Assembly: GCA_037190175.1 (NCBI GenBank) | Contig: JBBCJM010000109.1 | Coordinates: forward strand, 1 to 29,972 | Reading direction: 5' to 3' | From: JBBCJM01 sp037190175 | GTDB lineage: Bacteria; Pseudomonadota; Alphaproteobacteria; Rhodobacterales; Rhodobacteraceae | Length of the DNA stretch: 29,972 nucleotides | In this document: in pieces, positions 7,382 to 16,061 of the stretch | Position numbering within the stretch: position 1 is the stretch's first letter | Layout of the letters: the number at the start of each line of letters is the position of its first letter | Notes under the pieces: model-generated | Told to the model about the DNA's origin: nothing | Seen by the model: the letters and a program-made list of their open reading frames with translations, nothing else | Database searches by the model: none | Position numbers and translations under genes: made by a program

Positions 7382-8125
7382 TCACCATCGCCGCTCGGGC
7401 TCATAGGCAGCCTGTTGGACGACCTTCCCTGCGTCCCCTCGTAACCGGTAGCGGCCGATCTCTGCGCCGTCCTCCTCGTCGTCGACATGCCGCACCCTGT
7501 GCATCGACCATGTGCCGCCGATCGCAGGGGTCAGCCTGAACAGCCGGCCGTTCTTCCGGCAATACCAGCAGCGCGAGCCCCTGATCTGCGTCCAGGGGCA
7601 GTCGGCGGAGGACAGGAGGCGCGCCTCCCGTGCCTGTCGGGCATCGTCGAGGCGCTGCGCCTCCGCTTGGCGACGCTCCTCCCAAAGCCTGTGCGACTCG
7701 TCCGCGACATGCTGCGAGAGCCGGCCGATGATGGCGGGCATCTCGGTTCCGGCGGCCTTTTCCTGAGCATAGATGATGCGGCAGCCTTCGCGAAGCTCAG
7801 GCTCCGGCGTCGTGATATACTTGTCTTCGATGAGGTGCCGCATGCGCTGCTGCAGATCGGTCATGGTGAGTTGCGGCCCGGGAAGCGCGTTCAGGAAGGC
7901 CAGCAGGTCGTCTTCCGGAATCCAGCAGTCAAGTGCCGGCTGCAACACCTCGTCCCGCTTGCCATCCCACTTCTGCCAGACCGAACCCGACTGGTCCACG
8001 GCCTGCACGATCGCGACGCAGAGCTTTTCCAGGGCATGCGGATCGCGGATGTGGCGAAGCGAGGGGCTTCGGACATGCTCGCGGACGAGCCGTTGGACGG
8101 CGGAGGCGCGATGGTCGAAAAGCAT
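7382..8125 (-). CDS. Unknown protein with C-terminal Cys cluster
   Basis: This 247-aa protein belongs to no family I recognise. The N-terminal 100 residues look helical and globular ('LEKLCVAIVQAVDQSGSVWQKW', 'WIPEDDLLAFL'). A highly charged helix runs about 145-175 ('HRLWEERRQAEAQRLDDARQ', a possible coiled coil). The C-terminus holds 'SADCPWTQIRGSRCWYCRKNGRLF', three Cys that could make part of a metal or redox site, followed by Trp/Arg-rich strands. The start at 8125 is preferred because AAGGTGG lies 5 nt upstream; an in-frame ATG at 8158 has no Shine-Dalgarno. The even composition and lack of a better frame on the other strand support a real gene. Confidence 0.6.
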   Translation of the reverse strand: MLFDHRASAVQRLVREHVRSPSLRHIRDPHALEKLCVAIVQAVDQSGSVWQKWDGKRDEVLQPALDCWIPEDDLLAFLNALPGPQLTMTDLQQRMRHLIEDKYITTPEPELREGCRIIYAQEKAAGTEMPAIIGRLSQHVADESHRLWEERRQAEAQRLDDARQAREARLLSSADCPWTQIRGSRCWYCRKNGRLFRLTPAIGGTWSMHRVRHVDDEEDGAEIGRYRLRGDAGKVVQQAAYEPERRW

Positions 8126-8900
8126 TCCAGCCACCTTGCGGGGGAGAACGGCCGGCATTTTGCCATGGAGGCCGATCGGGCGCCCGACACAAATCAGGGA
8201 AGTTCACCTCGGATGCGACATCGTACGGCGCCCATGCCCCCTCGAGGAAGCGGGGGCGTCCTGCGCGACCAGTATGCGGGTTCGAGCTCAATGCGCTCAG
8301 GCCCAACCTGTATCCGGAAAGCGAGGTTCCCGACGACCGAACCGCCCGGCACCTCCGGATCAAGGGTTCGGAGCCGGCCCTGATGCCGGGTGCACAATTG
8401 TGCGCATTGCCAGGTGCGACGGACGGTCGCGAGTTGTGCGATTGTCTGCGGCAGCGATCCCTGCCGCTCTTTGAAATCGTGAACCGGGCCGGGGTCCCGC
8501 GCTGCGGTTGACGCATCTGGCGGCGTTTCCTGCAGGGCGGTTGCCTGGCCCGGTCGCCGGCACGCCCGTGGCTGGCCCGCGTGAGACTGGCTCTGCGTCT
8601 CTCAGCAGTTCAGCCGCGAGCCTAGTGCCGCAGGTCGAAGATGCGCCATTTTGACAGACCCTCTTCACAAGCCATGGCGGCTGTGTTAGGCAGGGTCCAC
8701 CAGTGGTGGTGCGCCGCAGGCCAGATGGCTGGGTGCGGAGATCGCCGGGGAAGCGTGGGCTGCATGGGCAGTTCGTTCGAACCAGCTGGTCGACCAGCGT
8801 ATGGCATGGGCCGCGTGTGGTTTCCCGAACAGCATGAGACATCAATCGCCCGGACGGCGCAGCCCTGCGCTGCGGTCCCGGCCATCGGAGGGCTTTCCCC
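8126..8900. other. 775-bp stretch without a convincing gene
   Basis: Open frames here on both strands have no family features and disagree with one another. Visible elements are a 12-bp palindrome at 8392-8403 with a related half-site at 8434-8444, and a 13-bp symmetric element CCACCA-G-TGGTGG at 8697-8709. The stretch separates the divergent genes at 8125 (minus) and 8901 (plus) and probably holds their promoters. It may also contain a small RNA or decayed sequence, but nothing specific can be shown. Confidence 0.4.
8392..8403. promoter_or_regulatory. Palindrome GCACAATTGTGC
   Basis: This is a perfect 12-bp palindrome. The flanking TTGTGCGCATTG (8398-8409) resembles TTGTGCGATTG at 8434-8444, about 36 bp further on. 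It is a candidate operator in the divergent intergenic region; the regulator is unknown. Confidence 0.3.
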
Positions 8901-10232
8901 ATGGAAAGGCTTGAACTGCGCTATCGGCGCATCCCTGATCTGCATCCGCGTGCGGGCAATCCGCGCACCCATTCGAAGAAACAGGTCGACCAGATCGCCG
9001 CCTCGATCACGCGGTTCGGCTTCACCAATCCCGTCCTCGTGGACGACAGCGACGGGATCGTCGCCGGCCATGGCCGGGTCGAGGCCGCCAAGCGCCTCGG
9101 CATGACCGAGGTCCCGACCCTGCGCCTCGGCGACATGAGCGAGGCTGATATCCGCGCCTATGTCATTGCCGACAACCGGCTGGCGGAGAACGCCGGCTGG
9201 GACCGGCAATTGCTGGGGATCGAGTTCAGATACCTGGCCGAACTCGATTTCGACTTCGACCTGACGATCACCGGCTTCGAACTCCCGGAGATCGACGCGC
9301 TGATCGACACCGCCTCGCCCGATGCCGCTGCGGCGGACCCGGCCGACGACCTGGCCGGGATCGCCTCCGGGCCGGCGGTCACGCGGCCGGGCGACATCTG
9401 GCAGATCGGCAGGCACCGGCTGATCTGCGGCGACGCCCTGGAGGGGGCGACCTATGCCGCGCTGATGGGAGAGGAGAAGGCGGGCATGGTGTTCACCGAT
9501 CCGCCCTACAACGTCCCGATCGACGGCCATGTCTCCGGCCTCGGCAAGCTGCGCCATCGCGAATTCGCCATGGCCTCCGGCGAGATGTCGCCCGAGGCGT
9601 TCACGGCCTTCCTCTTCACCGTCTTCGGGCATCTGGCCGGGGCCTCGGCCGACGGATCGATCCATTTCCACTGCATGGACTGGCGCCATCAACAGGAAAT
9701 CCTAGCCGCCGGCAATGCGAGCTACACCGAGTTGAAGAACCTCTGCGTCTGGGCCAAGACCAACGGCGGCATGGGCTCGCTCTATAGGTCGGCCCATGAG
9801 CTGGTGTTCGTCTTCAAGTCCGGGCGGGCGCCGCATGTCAACAATGTCGAGCTGGGCAAGAACGGGCGCTACCGCACCAATGTCTGGACCTATGCCGGCG
9901 CCAACAGCTTCGGCGGCAGCCGGGACGACGATCTTTCCATGCATCCGACGGTGAAGCCGGTGGCACTGGTCCATGACGCCATCCTCGACTGTTCCCGGCG
10001 CGGGAGCATCGTGCTCGATGCCTTCGCCGGATCGGGGACGACGCTGGTCGCCGCCCACAGGGCCGGCCGGCGCGGCTACGGCATCGAGATCGATCCGCTC
10101 TATTGTGATGTCATCATCCGGCGGCTGCGGGAGGTCTGCAAGCTCGAGGCGGTTCTGCTCGGAACGGAAAAGAGCTTTGAGGTCATTGCTGCCGAACGGC
10201 TTCCGGCGGCGCAGGAGGAGGGCGTCGCATGA
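8901..10232 (+). CDS. ParB-domain / site-specific DNA methyltransferase fusion
   Basis: This 443-aa protein has two parts. Residues about 8-100 are a ParB/Srx-like domain ('NPRTHSKKQVDQIAASI', 'PVLVDDSDGIVAGHGRVEAAKRLG', 'ADNRLAENAGWD'). Residues 160-420 are an N6-adenine or N4-cytosine methyltransferase. 'TDPPYN' (199-204) is the catalytic motif and 'FAGSGTT' (375-381) the AdoMet-binding loop. The catalytic motif precedes the AdoMet motif, as in beta-class enzymes. Such fusions are common in alphaproteobacterial prophages and islands, usually without a partner nuclease. GGAGGG lies about 8 nt before the ATG. The next gene overlaps by 4 nt. Confidence 0.93.
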   Translation: MERLELRYRRIPDLHPRAGNPRTHSKKQVDQIAASITRFGFTNPVLVDDSDGIVAGHGRVEAAKRLGMTEVPTLRLGDMSEADIRAYVIADNRLAENAGWDRQLLGIEFRYLAELDFDFDLTITGFELPEIDALIDTASPDAAAADPADDLAGIASGPAVTRPGDIWQIGRHRLICGDALEGATYAALMGEEKAGMVFTDPPYNVPIDGHVSGLGKLRHREFAMASGEMSPEAFTAFLFTVFGHLAGASADGSIHFHCMDWRHQQEILAAGNASYTELKNLCVWAKTNGGMGSLYRSAHELVFVFKSGRAPHVNNVELGKNGRYRTNVWTYAGANSFGGSRDDDLSMHPTVKPVALVHDAILDCSRRGSIVLDAFAGSGTTLVAAHRAGRRGYGIEIDPLYCDVIIRRLREVCKLEAVLLGTEKSFEVIAAERLPAAQEEGVA

Positions 10233-10912
10233 GCCGCAGGAAAAATCACGAGGCCGGAGATCGGGCGGGCGAGATGACATGCGAAGGGCTATTGGGCGAC
10301 CAGCAGACCGGGGTGGATCCTTTCGAGGAGCCAGCCGGCTCGGAAGAGCCAGGCGATCCGAGTCCTGTGGCCCCTGGCCCGCAGGACCGGGAGAACCGCG
10401 GGGATGACGCGCAGCCGCCAGACACGGGTCGGGATGGCGGGTTCGAGCCGCGAGAGCAGGGCGACGTTGCCTCACAACAGGATGGTGGGCCAGCGGCCGG
10501 AACGGAGCCTCCCCCGCCCTCCACCCGCTTCCAGCCGGGGCGGTCGGGCAATCCCCGCGGCAGGCCCCGCAAGCTGCCGCGCGTGCCGCTCCCGTCCCAG
10601 CACCGCCGGGATGTCATCGCGGTGATGAACGAGATGGTGCCGGTGAACACACCAACCGGAAAGGTGAAGATGCCCCTGCAACTGGCGATCATCCGCGCGA
10701 CCGCCTATCGCGCGGCCAAGGGAGACCTGGCCGCGATCCGGCTGTGGGGAAAGTGGTCGAAGGAGGCCATCGCCGAGCTCCATGCGGTGTATGAAGCCAT
10801 GCAGGTCTCGGAGGCCCTGTCGAACATGGCGGCCAATCCGGGCCATGCGCTCGACGATCGGGCGCTTGCCGCGATCATCGCCCGCATGAAGAGAATCCGG
10901 GACGCCCGCTGA
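10229..10912 (+). CDS. DUF5681-domain protein
   Basis: This 227-aa protein starts within the ATGA overlap with the methyltransferase gene, so the two are co-translated. Residues 1-100 are low-complexity, acidic and Gly/Pro-rich, probably disordered. Residues 101-115 carry the DUF5681 signature ('FQPGRSGNPRGRPRK'). A helical C-terminal part follows ('LQLAIIRATAYRAAKGDLAAIRLW'). The family is typical of phages and integrated elements, often beside ParB-type methylases. Its biochemical role is not known to me. Confidence 0.85.
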   Translation: MSRRKNHEAGDRAGEMTCEGLLGDQQTGVDPFEEPAGSEEPGDPSPVAPGPQDRENRGDDAQPPDTGRDGGFEPREQGDVASQQDGGPAAGTEPPPPSTRFQPGRSGNPRGRPRKLPRVPLPSQHRRDVIAVMNEMVPVNTPTGKVKMPLQLAIIRATAYRAAKGDLAAIRLWGKWSKEAIAELHAVYEAMQVSEALSNMAANPGHALDDRALAAIIARMKRIRDAR

Positions 10913-11165
10913 CCGCGCCGGCATCGCCGCCAGCGGGATGGTCTGTCCGGCCGGTGCCGCGGGATGGGCGCCGGCCGGGGCTCTCTAAGCTTCGCAGCAG
11001 GTATGGGGGGCGCTGGCGAACATCCCCGGCGCCCTTTGCCAGACGCAGGACGGGGTTGAGGGCGAATATCCCGGGCACCAGCCCTCTTCTCCCACCGATG
11101 CGGCTGGACTTCCGCGCGACCGAAAGCGGTAGTGAGCCGGCTGGAGGCCTGACGGTGGTGCAGGA

Positions 11166-11366
11166 ATGGAACGGGACGACGACGCCGGGATACTCTTTGC
11201 CAGGCTGACCTGCCTGCTGGAAGATGCGGCAGGTCTCGCGGGCGAGGGACAGAACCCGCGCCTGACCCCGTCGATCCGGCGAGAGCTTCTGCTGCAGATC
11301 CGCCTGCTCATGACAGAGGCCCAGTTCACGGCGCAAAGCCTCTCGGAACGGCTCGAGGATCGCTGA
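11166..11366 (+). CDS. Small helical protein of unknown function
   Basis: This 66-aa protein is acidic and predicted almost entirely helical ('LFARLTCLLEDAAGLAGEG', 'TPSIRRELLLQIRLLMTEAQ', 'SLSERLED'). GGTGGTGCAGGA lies just before its ATG. The amphipathic heptad-like pattern is more protein-like than the competing frames in this spot. It could be a small accessory of the methylase/DUF5681 pair, but no family is recognised. Confidence 0.5.
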   Translation: MERDDDAGILFARLTCLLEDAAGLAGEGQNPRLTPSIRRELLLQIRLLMTEAQFTAQSLSERLEDR

Positions 11367-11661
11367 CCGGATCGGCGCACTGCAGCTTGGCAGGACACTC
11401 CGCCGCATCGGTCAGGCCGGGGTCGGGGCTGGTTCGGTGGCAGGGGGCAAGAAGGGCGGGAAGGGCGGAAAGCGGTCGTTCGCTGCGGCTAAGACGAATG
11501 TCCACCTTGCGGCCGTTGGCTGGACGACCGGAACAGCGGACACCCGCGCGCTCAACAACTTGCAAAGTGCGACAACAAGCAGAGGTGCACATAGATCCCC
11601 CAGAATTCAAATAGCATATAAAGTGGCTTTTGCCGACGTAGGTCATCATCCTATAGTTGCC
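11367..11661. promoter_or_regulatory. Junction and likely promoter region ahead of the DISARM-like operon
   Basis: Composition changes sharply here. GC-rich, element-like sequence to about 11570 gives way to an AT-richer patch (about 11590-11665). This patch contains TATAAA (11617-11622) and a TTGCCG (11630-11635) to TATAGT (11652-11657) pair with a 16-bp spacer. The second pair would put the transcription start about at the ATG at 11662, so the real start codon could be slightly downstream, or the first box may be the one used. Confidence 0.35.
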
Positions 11662-13308
11662 ATGCATTGCGTTTTGGTAGGCTTAGGCGAGTGGGGAAAT
11701 TTGGGCGAGTGGAGATCAAAAGCTACGTTGCTCGCGCATGCGCGTGCCGCCGCGCGTGCGCTCGCGGAGGACGCCTCTACTGCTCAGGCGCGCGCAGACA
11801 TTTGTCTCGACCTGCTCTTTGACGCCGGCGTGTATCTTCGCCAAAGTAAATTCCGGCGCGTGCTGCAGGCGCTGCCCATCGACGAGCGGCACTACTGGAT
11901 CGGGACACTCTATACGCTTCTGCTTCCGACAAAGTTACGCCGCTCGCAGGCGACCTACTTCACTCCTCCAACTGTCGCTGACGCCGTCGTCGACCTGTCC
12001 ATCGAGGCCGGCTTCGACCTCGCCAAGGACACCGTGCTTGACCCCGCGGCCGGCGGCGCGGCCTTCTTGTCCACGCTCGCAGGTCGCATGGCGATCGCCG
12101 GGCTGAATGCGGAGGAGGTTGCCTACCGCCTGAACGGCATCGAGATCGATACGGGGCTGACGGCGCTCTCCAGTTGCCTCATCGCCCAGAGGCTAGGGTC
12201 GCCTCTTCCCCGTCAGGTGATCATCACCGGTGACGCACTCCACGTCACGATTCCCGCCTCCTACGGCCTTGTGATCGCCAACCCGCCGTACGGCCGTGTC
12301 GCGCTCGAAGACGTGCGGGGCAAGGCCTGGCACAAGGTCGCCCATAGCGGCCATATCAACAAGTACGCCCTGTTCGCCGAACTCTGCTTCCGACACGCAA
12401 GGCCCGGCGGCATCGTCGCGCTAGTAATACCGTCCAGCTTCCGCGCAGGCCCGCTCTACGACCGAATGCGTGCCTTTATTCGCTCGCAGGCCGAGGTGCT
12501 CGCGGTCGGCTCAATCGCCGGACGGGATGGAGTCTTCATCGACGTGGCGCAAGACATCAGCGTGCTGATCGCCCGTAAAGGCAAGTTGCACGACGTCAAT
12601 GCACCCGTCAGCTTCCACGTCGTTGGCCTGATGCCATCGACCACCCCGGTGATTAAGCAGCTGCTTCCCGCAGAGCAGGGTGGTGCCTGGCCACTGCCCG
12701 CTATCGACCCAGCGCTTATCGGTGGCGCCACGCTGGCCGACTACGGTGTAAACGTTCGCGCGGGATACTTCGTTTGGAATCGGGAGAAGGCCCGACTCTT
12801 TACCAAGCTCCAGCGCAAGCAGCGGGGTTACCCACTCATCTGGGCGCAGAATGTGCGGGCCGGAGAACTCTGCAGGCCGGCGGGCAAGAAGGGCGAGGGT
12901 ATCGATTTCGTTTCTTTCCCTGATAGCAGCACTGCGGTCATCACGGGCATCGCCGCCGTAATGCAGCGAACTACAAACGACAAGCAGCCGCGCAGACTTG
13001 TTGCCGCGATGGTCGATCCATCCGTGGTTTCCGCATGGGGCGGCTTCGTGAGTGAGAACCACACGATCGTGTTAACCGGGGAGGACCCCAACAAACTCGC
13101 ACTCGCGGTGCGACTCCTCAATACTGCTGCTGTTGATCGGCGCTACCGTCGTGTCTCGGGGACAGCCGCGGTGTCCGTGACGTTGCTGAGGCAGCTCGAT
13201 CTTCCCTCGCCGGCCGCCTTCGCTGCCGCCCTCGCCGAGAGCAATGACGATGCCGAGGTGGCCGCCCCCGCGGCATACGGGTTCGCCCAAGAGGCGATTG
13301 ACGCCTGA
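11662..13308 (+). CDS. N6-adenine DNA methyltransferase of the DISARM-like operon
   Basis: A gamma-type N6-adenine methylase of 548 aa from the ATG at 11662. The pattern 'RRSQATYFTPPTVADAVVDL' (about 93-112) precedes AdoMet motif I 'LDPAAGGAAFL' (126-136). The acidic 'NGIEID' (158-163) and the catalytic 'NPPYG' (207-211) follow. The C-terminal half (about 330-540) resembles a target-recognition region of Eco57I/TaqI-like enzymes. The role by analogy to DrmMI is to methylate host DNA and so protect it from the downstream genes. An upstream GTG (11437) would add a Gly/Lys-rich stretch without homology and is not preferred. It is smaller than I expect for a class 1 DrmMI, and no HsdS or HsdR lies nearby. 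Its stop overlaps the next ATG (TGATG). Confidence 0.85.
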   Translation: MHCVLVGLGEWGNLGEWRSKATLLAHARAAARALAEDASTAQARADICLDLLFDAGVYLRQSKFRRVLQALPIDERHYWIGTLYTLLLPTKLRRSQATYFTPPTVADAVVDLSIEAGFDLAKDTVLDPAAGGAAFLSTLAGRMAIAGLNAEEVAYRLNGIEIDTGLTALSSCLIAQRLGSPLPRQVIITGDALHVTIPASYGLVIANPPYGRVALEDVRGKAWHKVAHSGHINKYALFAELCFRHARPGGIVALVIPSSFRAGPLYDRMRAFIRSQAEVLAVGSIAGRDGVFIDVAQDISVLIARKGKLHDVNAPVSFHVVGLMPSTTPVIKQLLPAEQGGAWPLPAIDPALIGGATLADYGVNVRAGYFVWNREKARLFTKLQRKQRGYPLIWAQNVRAGELCRPAGKKGEGIDFVSFPDSSTAVITGIAAVMQRTTNDKQPRRLVAAMVDPSVVSAWGGFVSENHTIVLTGEDPNKLALAVRLLNTAAVDRRYRRVSGTAAVSVTLLRQLDLPSPAAFAAALAESNDDAEVAAPAAYGFAQEAIDA

Positions 13309-16061
13309 TGGCACGCAACCCTTCATTCCCGAAACCGCCTAGGGCAGATTTGAACGACCGCGCCGAACAGCGTCGTGCCATTCTTGATAAGCGACAGTCG
13401 CTGCTGTCGAAGATGGCGAAAGCCAGCGCGGCTCGAGCGGAAGCCGCGGCCGCTACGCAAAATAAGCAAGCGGTGCCGGAGCGCCCGAGGCGCAACGTCG
13501 AGCGCTATATGGCTGCTCTGGCCGCTCAGCCGTTCCACCAGCTCGGCCAATCCGACACGGTGGAATTAACCCCATCATACGCTCTGCTGGTACGATCCGC
13601 GGCCGAGGTTGCGTCTGACGGATCGGTTCAGGTCGTTATGCCATGGCCACCGGTCGGCGTCTCGCCATCAGCGATCGCCGGACTACTCACGATAGCGGCG
13701 GTTGGTAGCGCAGAGGTGGAGCAGCTCATCCTCCAAGGTGCCGCCGAGACGGGTCGCCGCCGATCCGACGAAGTGCGGGCAATCGTGTTCCCCTACGCGC
13801 GCGGCACTCACGCCCAGGCCCGACAGGTTCAGGTCGACCGGAAAGTATTCGGCGCAGTCAACTTTGAGCACGTTAAGCGATACGTCAACGGCGGTGACGA
13901 CGCCGCCAAGGACTTCCACCAGGTCCTCGCCCGCGTCCGCAACCTTACCGGACGCGCGTCCGACGGTCGCGACTATGCCGAGTTCGAACACCCGATCCTT
14001 GACGAGATTGTGCCGCATGGCTCCCCGCGCGGCGAGCGCTCGTCCAATAGCACGCTCCTCTGGCGGACGCGCTCGAAGACTGACATTGCCAAGCAGAGCC
14101 GATCGGGAGACGCTGACGACCCGTCGAAGGCTGACTTCTTCCTCTACACGCTTCGTGCCGGCGACCGGTTCGGCGTCGATCTGCGGGCTATCAAGCGAAG
14201 TCCCGATCTGCTTATCCTCGACCTCACACGAAATGCTCGCAACCGGTTAGGCTGGAATTGGGTGGACAAATCGACCGAATTTGTCGCCTCCCTGCGCGAG
14301 GTCCACCCTATGACAGGTATCCTCGCCATCGCCGACGATCCCTGGACCTACCGCACCGCGCGGTTCGATGTCCTGGGCACTCGGAAGCCAGGACGAGACG
14401 GCAAGGTGATACCAGCGATCGGCCACGTTGCATATTCCGAGGTGGCTAACATCGTCAGGCCCGTGGCAGCCGAGGCTCCCTCGTTCGAAGGAGCCGATTG
14501 CATTGATGTCGACGGCTTCTTCGGTGAAGTCGACCAAAACATCGAGACCCTTCGGCGCCTAGCGAACAGCCTCGACGACAAGGGTGACCCTAAGGGAGCG
14601 ATCGTCGTGCGCAACCTAGTCGCGACGGTTCGCCGCACAGCCTCTCTGCCGGGCTCGCTCGCCGAGTTGAGCACATTTCTGGAGCAGGAGACATCAACCG
14701 CCGCAGCCGACGATCTGCTTGCGATCTACCGTGTTACAGCCGATCTCGCAACCTTGGAGGATCCGCGCGGCCTTGCCAATCAGGTCGACGCCGAGACCGG
14801 CGCGCTGGCCGCCACGCGCGAATTGATGCGCACCTTCGGCAGCGCCACACCGATGACCACACTACTCGAGGCGGTGATATTGCCCGCGCTCAGGTCCAGC
14901 TCGAAATCCGTGTTCGTGTTCAGGTCGGAGCTGGTCGCGGAGTTTGCAGTTAACCGGCTTGGTGTCTCCCATCCTAAACTGGCCGCGCGGCTCGAATCCG
15001 GGTTCATTCGCTTCGGAGGTGAGCGAACACTCAGAGATGTGGCTGACCTGCCACGGGTTGCGCGTAACCAATTCAAGCGGGTCGTGCTCGTGGCGCCGAC
15101 GCGGACCTCGATCCTGACGACACTTACCCAGCCGTGGCTTCCGGAGCACGTAACCGTTCTTGCCGACGCCGACACCCTCGCATTCGCCGCGCGCGACGCC
15201 GAGCGTCTCGCGGACGAAATCGACATCGCGCCATTGGCAGTCCGGCTGCGAATGTTTGCAAGAAAAGCTAGTGAGCGGGTGGAGGAGATCGGTCGGCACG
15301 TCGTACGGTTCGAAATGCCGCCGGACGACGTCGAATTCCCTAATGGCTCAGTGGTTGACCTAAGCGGCGGCGGCAAGGGCGAACGAAACCTCGTCGAAAT
15401 CGAATTAAAGAACGGCCAGCGCATTATCGCCCGCCGTAGCACCGAGATTGTGTTGCGCGACGACGGCGCGGCGACGACCTCGTTCGTCGAGCGTCCGGCA
15501 TCGCAAGTGAAGGTGGGCGACGAGGTTTGCGTCATAGGCCACGGCTTCATTGAGCGGGCACGCACGTTGGTGAACATCCGCGCAACCGCCGCGGAGGAGA
15601 TCCGCGACTACCACCAGTTGGTGTCCGATCGCTTCGCTGCGATGCCTGAGCCGACGACGATAGGGAAGCTGCGGTCACTTGTTGCCACGATGGGCGAACC
15701 CGCAGTGGCGCCCGAGACCGCGCGATACTGGATCGACCTCGACGAAGAGATCGAAAAACCTCTGCACGACGTCGTTCCGCACGCGCCACAGGATCAGGAC
15801 ACGTTCATGCGCTTCACCGCCGCCCTCGGCATCAGCGAACACATGGCTGGCAACTTCTGGAGGTGGGCGGTGGTCGCGCAGCGGTCTCACCGCATCCGTT
15901 ACGGAAACGTCTTCCACGATGCCTTTCGCGGAATTCTCACCGATCCGCACGCGGCCATAAGCAGCAATCGCGATCGGGTCGACCAAATCCGCATGTTAAG
16001 GTCTATGGCGGAAGAGCATGTTGCTATTGTTGACAAGGTTCGGAGCTTTACGGCGCGATGA
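13308..16061 (+). CDS. Large unknown component of the DISARM-like operon (DrmE-like candidate)
   Basis: This 917-aa protein is coupled to both neighbours (TGATG at 13306-13310, ATGA at 16058-16061). It has a basic, Ala-rich helical N-terminus (about 18-55). A middle part has alternating strands and helices such as 'PDLLILDLTRNARNRLGW' and 'GILAIADDPWTYR'. A later segment, 'KSVFVFRSELVAEFAVNRL' and then 'FKRVVLVAPTRTSILTTL', resembles the second domain of a helicase. I find no P-loop (no GKS/GKT), so any helicase fold would be inactive. Residues about 690-750 look like a small beta-barrel ('IELKNGQRIIARR', 'VKVGDEVCVIG'). The C-terminus has 'FWRWAVVAQRSHRIRYGNVF'. Position just before drmA matches where I recall DrmE in class 2 DISARM, but I cannot confirm homology. 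Confidence 0.8.
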   Translation: MARNPSFPKPPRADLNDRAEQRRAILDKRQSLLSKMAKASAARAEAAAATQNKQAVPERPRRNVERYMAALAAQPFHQLGQSDTVELTPSYALLVRSAAEVASDGSVQVVMPWPPVGVSPSAIAGLLTIAAVGSAEVEQLILQGAAETGRRRSDEVRAIVFPYARGTHAQARQVQVDRKVFGAVNFEHVKRYVNGGDDAAKDFHQVLARVRNLTGRASDGRDYAEFEHPILDEIVPHGSPRGERSSNSTLLWRTRSKTDIAKQSRSGDADDPSKADFFLYTLRAGDRFGVDLRAIKRSPDLLILDLTRNARNRLGWNWVDKSTEFVASLREVHPMTGILAIADDPWTYRTARFDVLGTRKPGRDGKVIPAIGHVAYSEVANIVRPVAAEAPSFEGADCIDVDGFFGEVDQNIETLRRLANSLDDKGDPKGAIVVRNLVATVRRTASLPGSLAELSTFLEQETSTAAADDLLAIYRVTADLATLEDPRGLANQVDAETGALAATRELMRTFGSATPMTTLLEAVILPALRSSSKSVFVFRSELVAEFAVNRLGVSHPKLAARLESGFIRFGGERTLRDVADLPRVARNQFKRVVLVAPTRTSILTTLTQPWLPEHVTVLADADTLAFAARDAERLADEIDIAPLAVRLRMFARKASERVEEIGRHVVRFEMPPDDVEFPNGSVVDLSGGGKGERNLVEIELKNGQRIIARRSTEIVLRDDGAATTSFVERPASQVKVGDEVCVIGHGFIERARTLVNIRATAAEEIRDYHQLVSDRFAAMPEPTTIGKLRSLVATMGEPAVAPETARYWIDLDEEIEKPLHDVVPHAPQDQDTFMRFTAALGISEHMAGNFWRWAVVAQRSHRIRYGNVFHDAFRGILTDPHAAISSNRDRVDQIRMLRSMAEEHVAIVDKVRSFTAR

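Noticed and set aside
11437..11661. GTG-initiated N-terminal extension of the methylase (Gly/Lys-rich)
   Set aside because: The added residues match nothing expected of a methylase, and the AT-rich promoter-like patch would then be coding.
11437..13308. Type I or Type IIG restriction system around the methylase
   Set aside because: No HsdS, HsdR or fused nuclease domain; the downstream genes are DISARM components.
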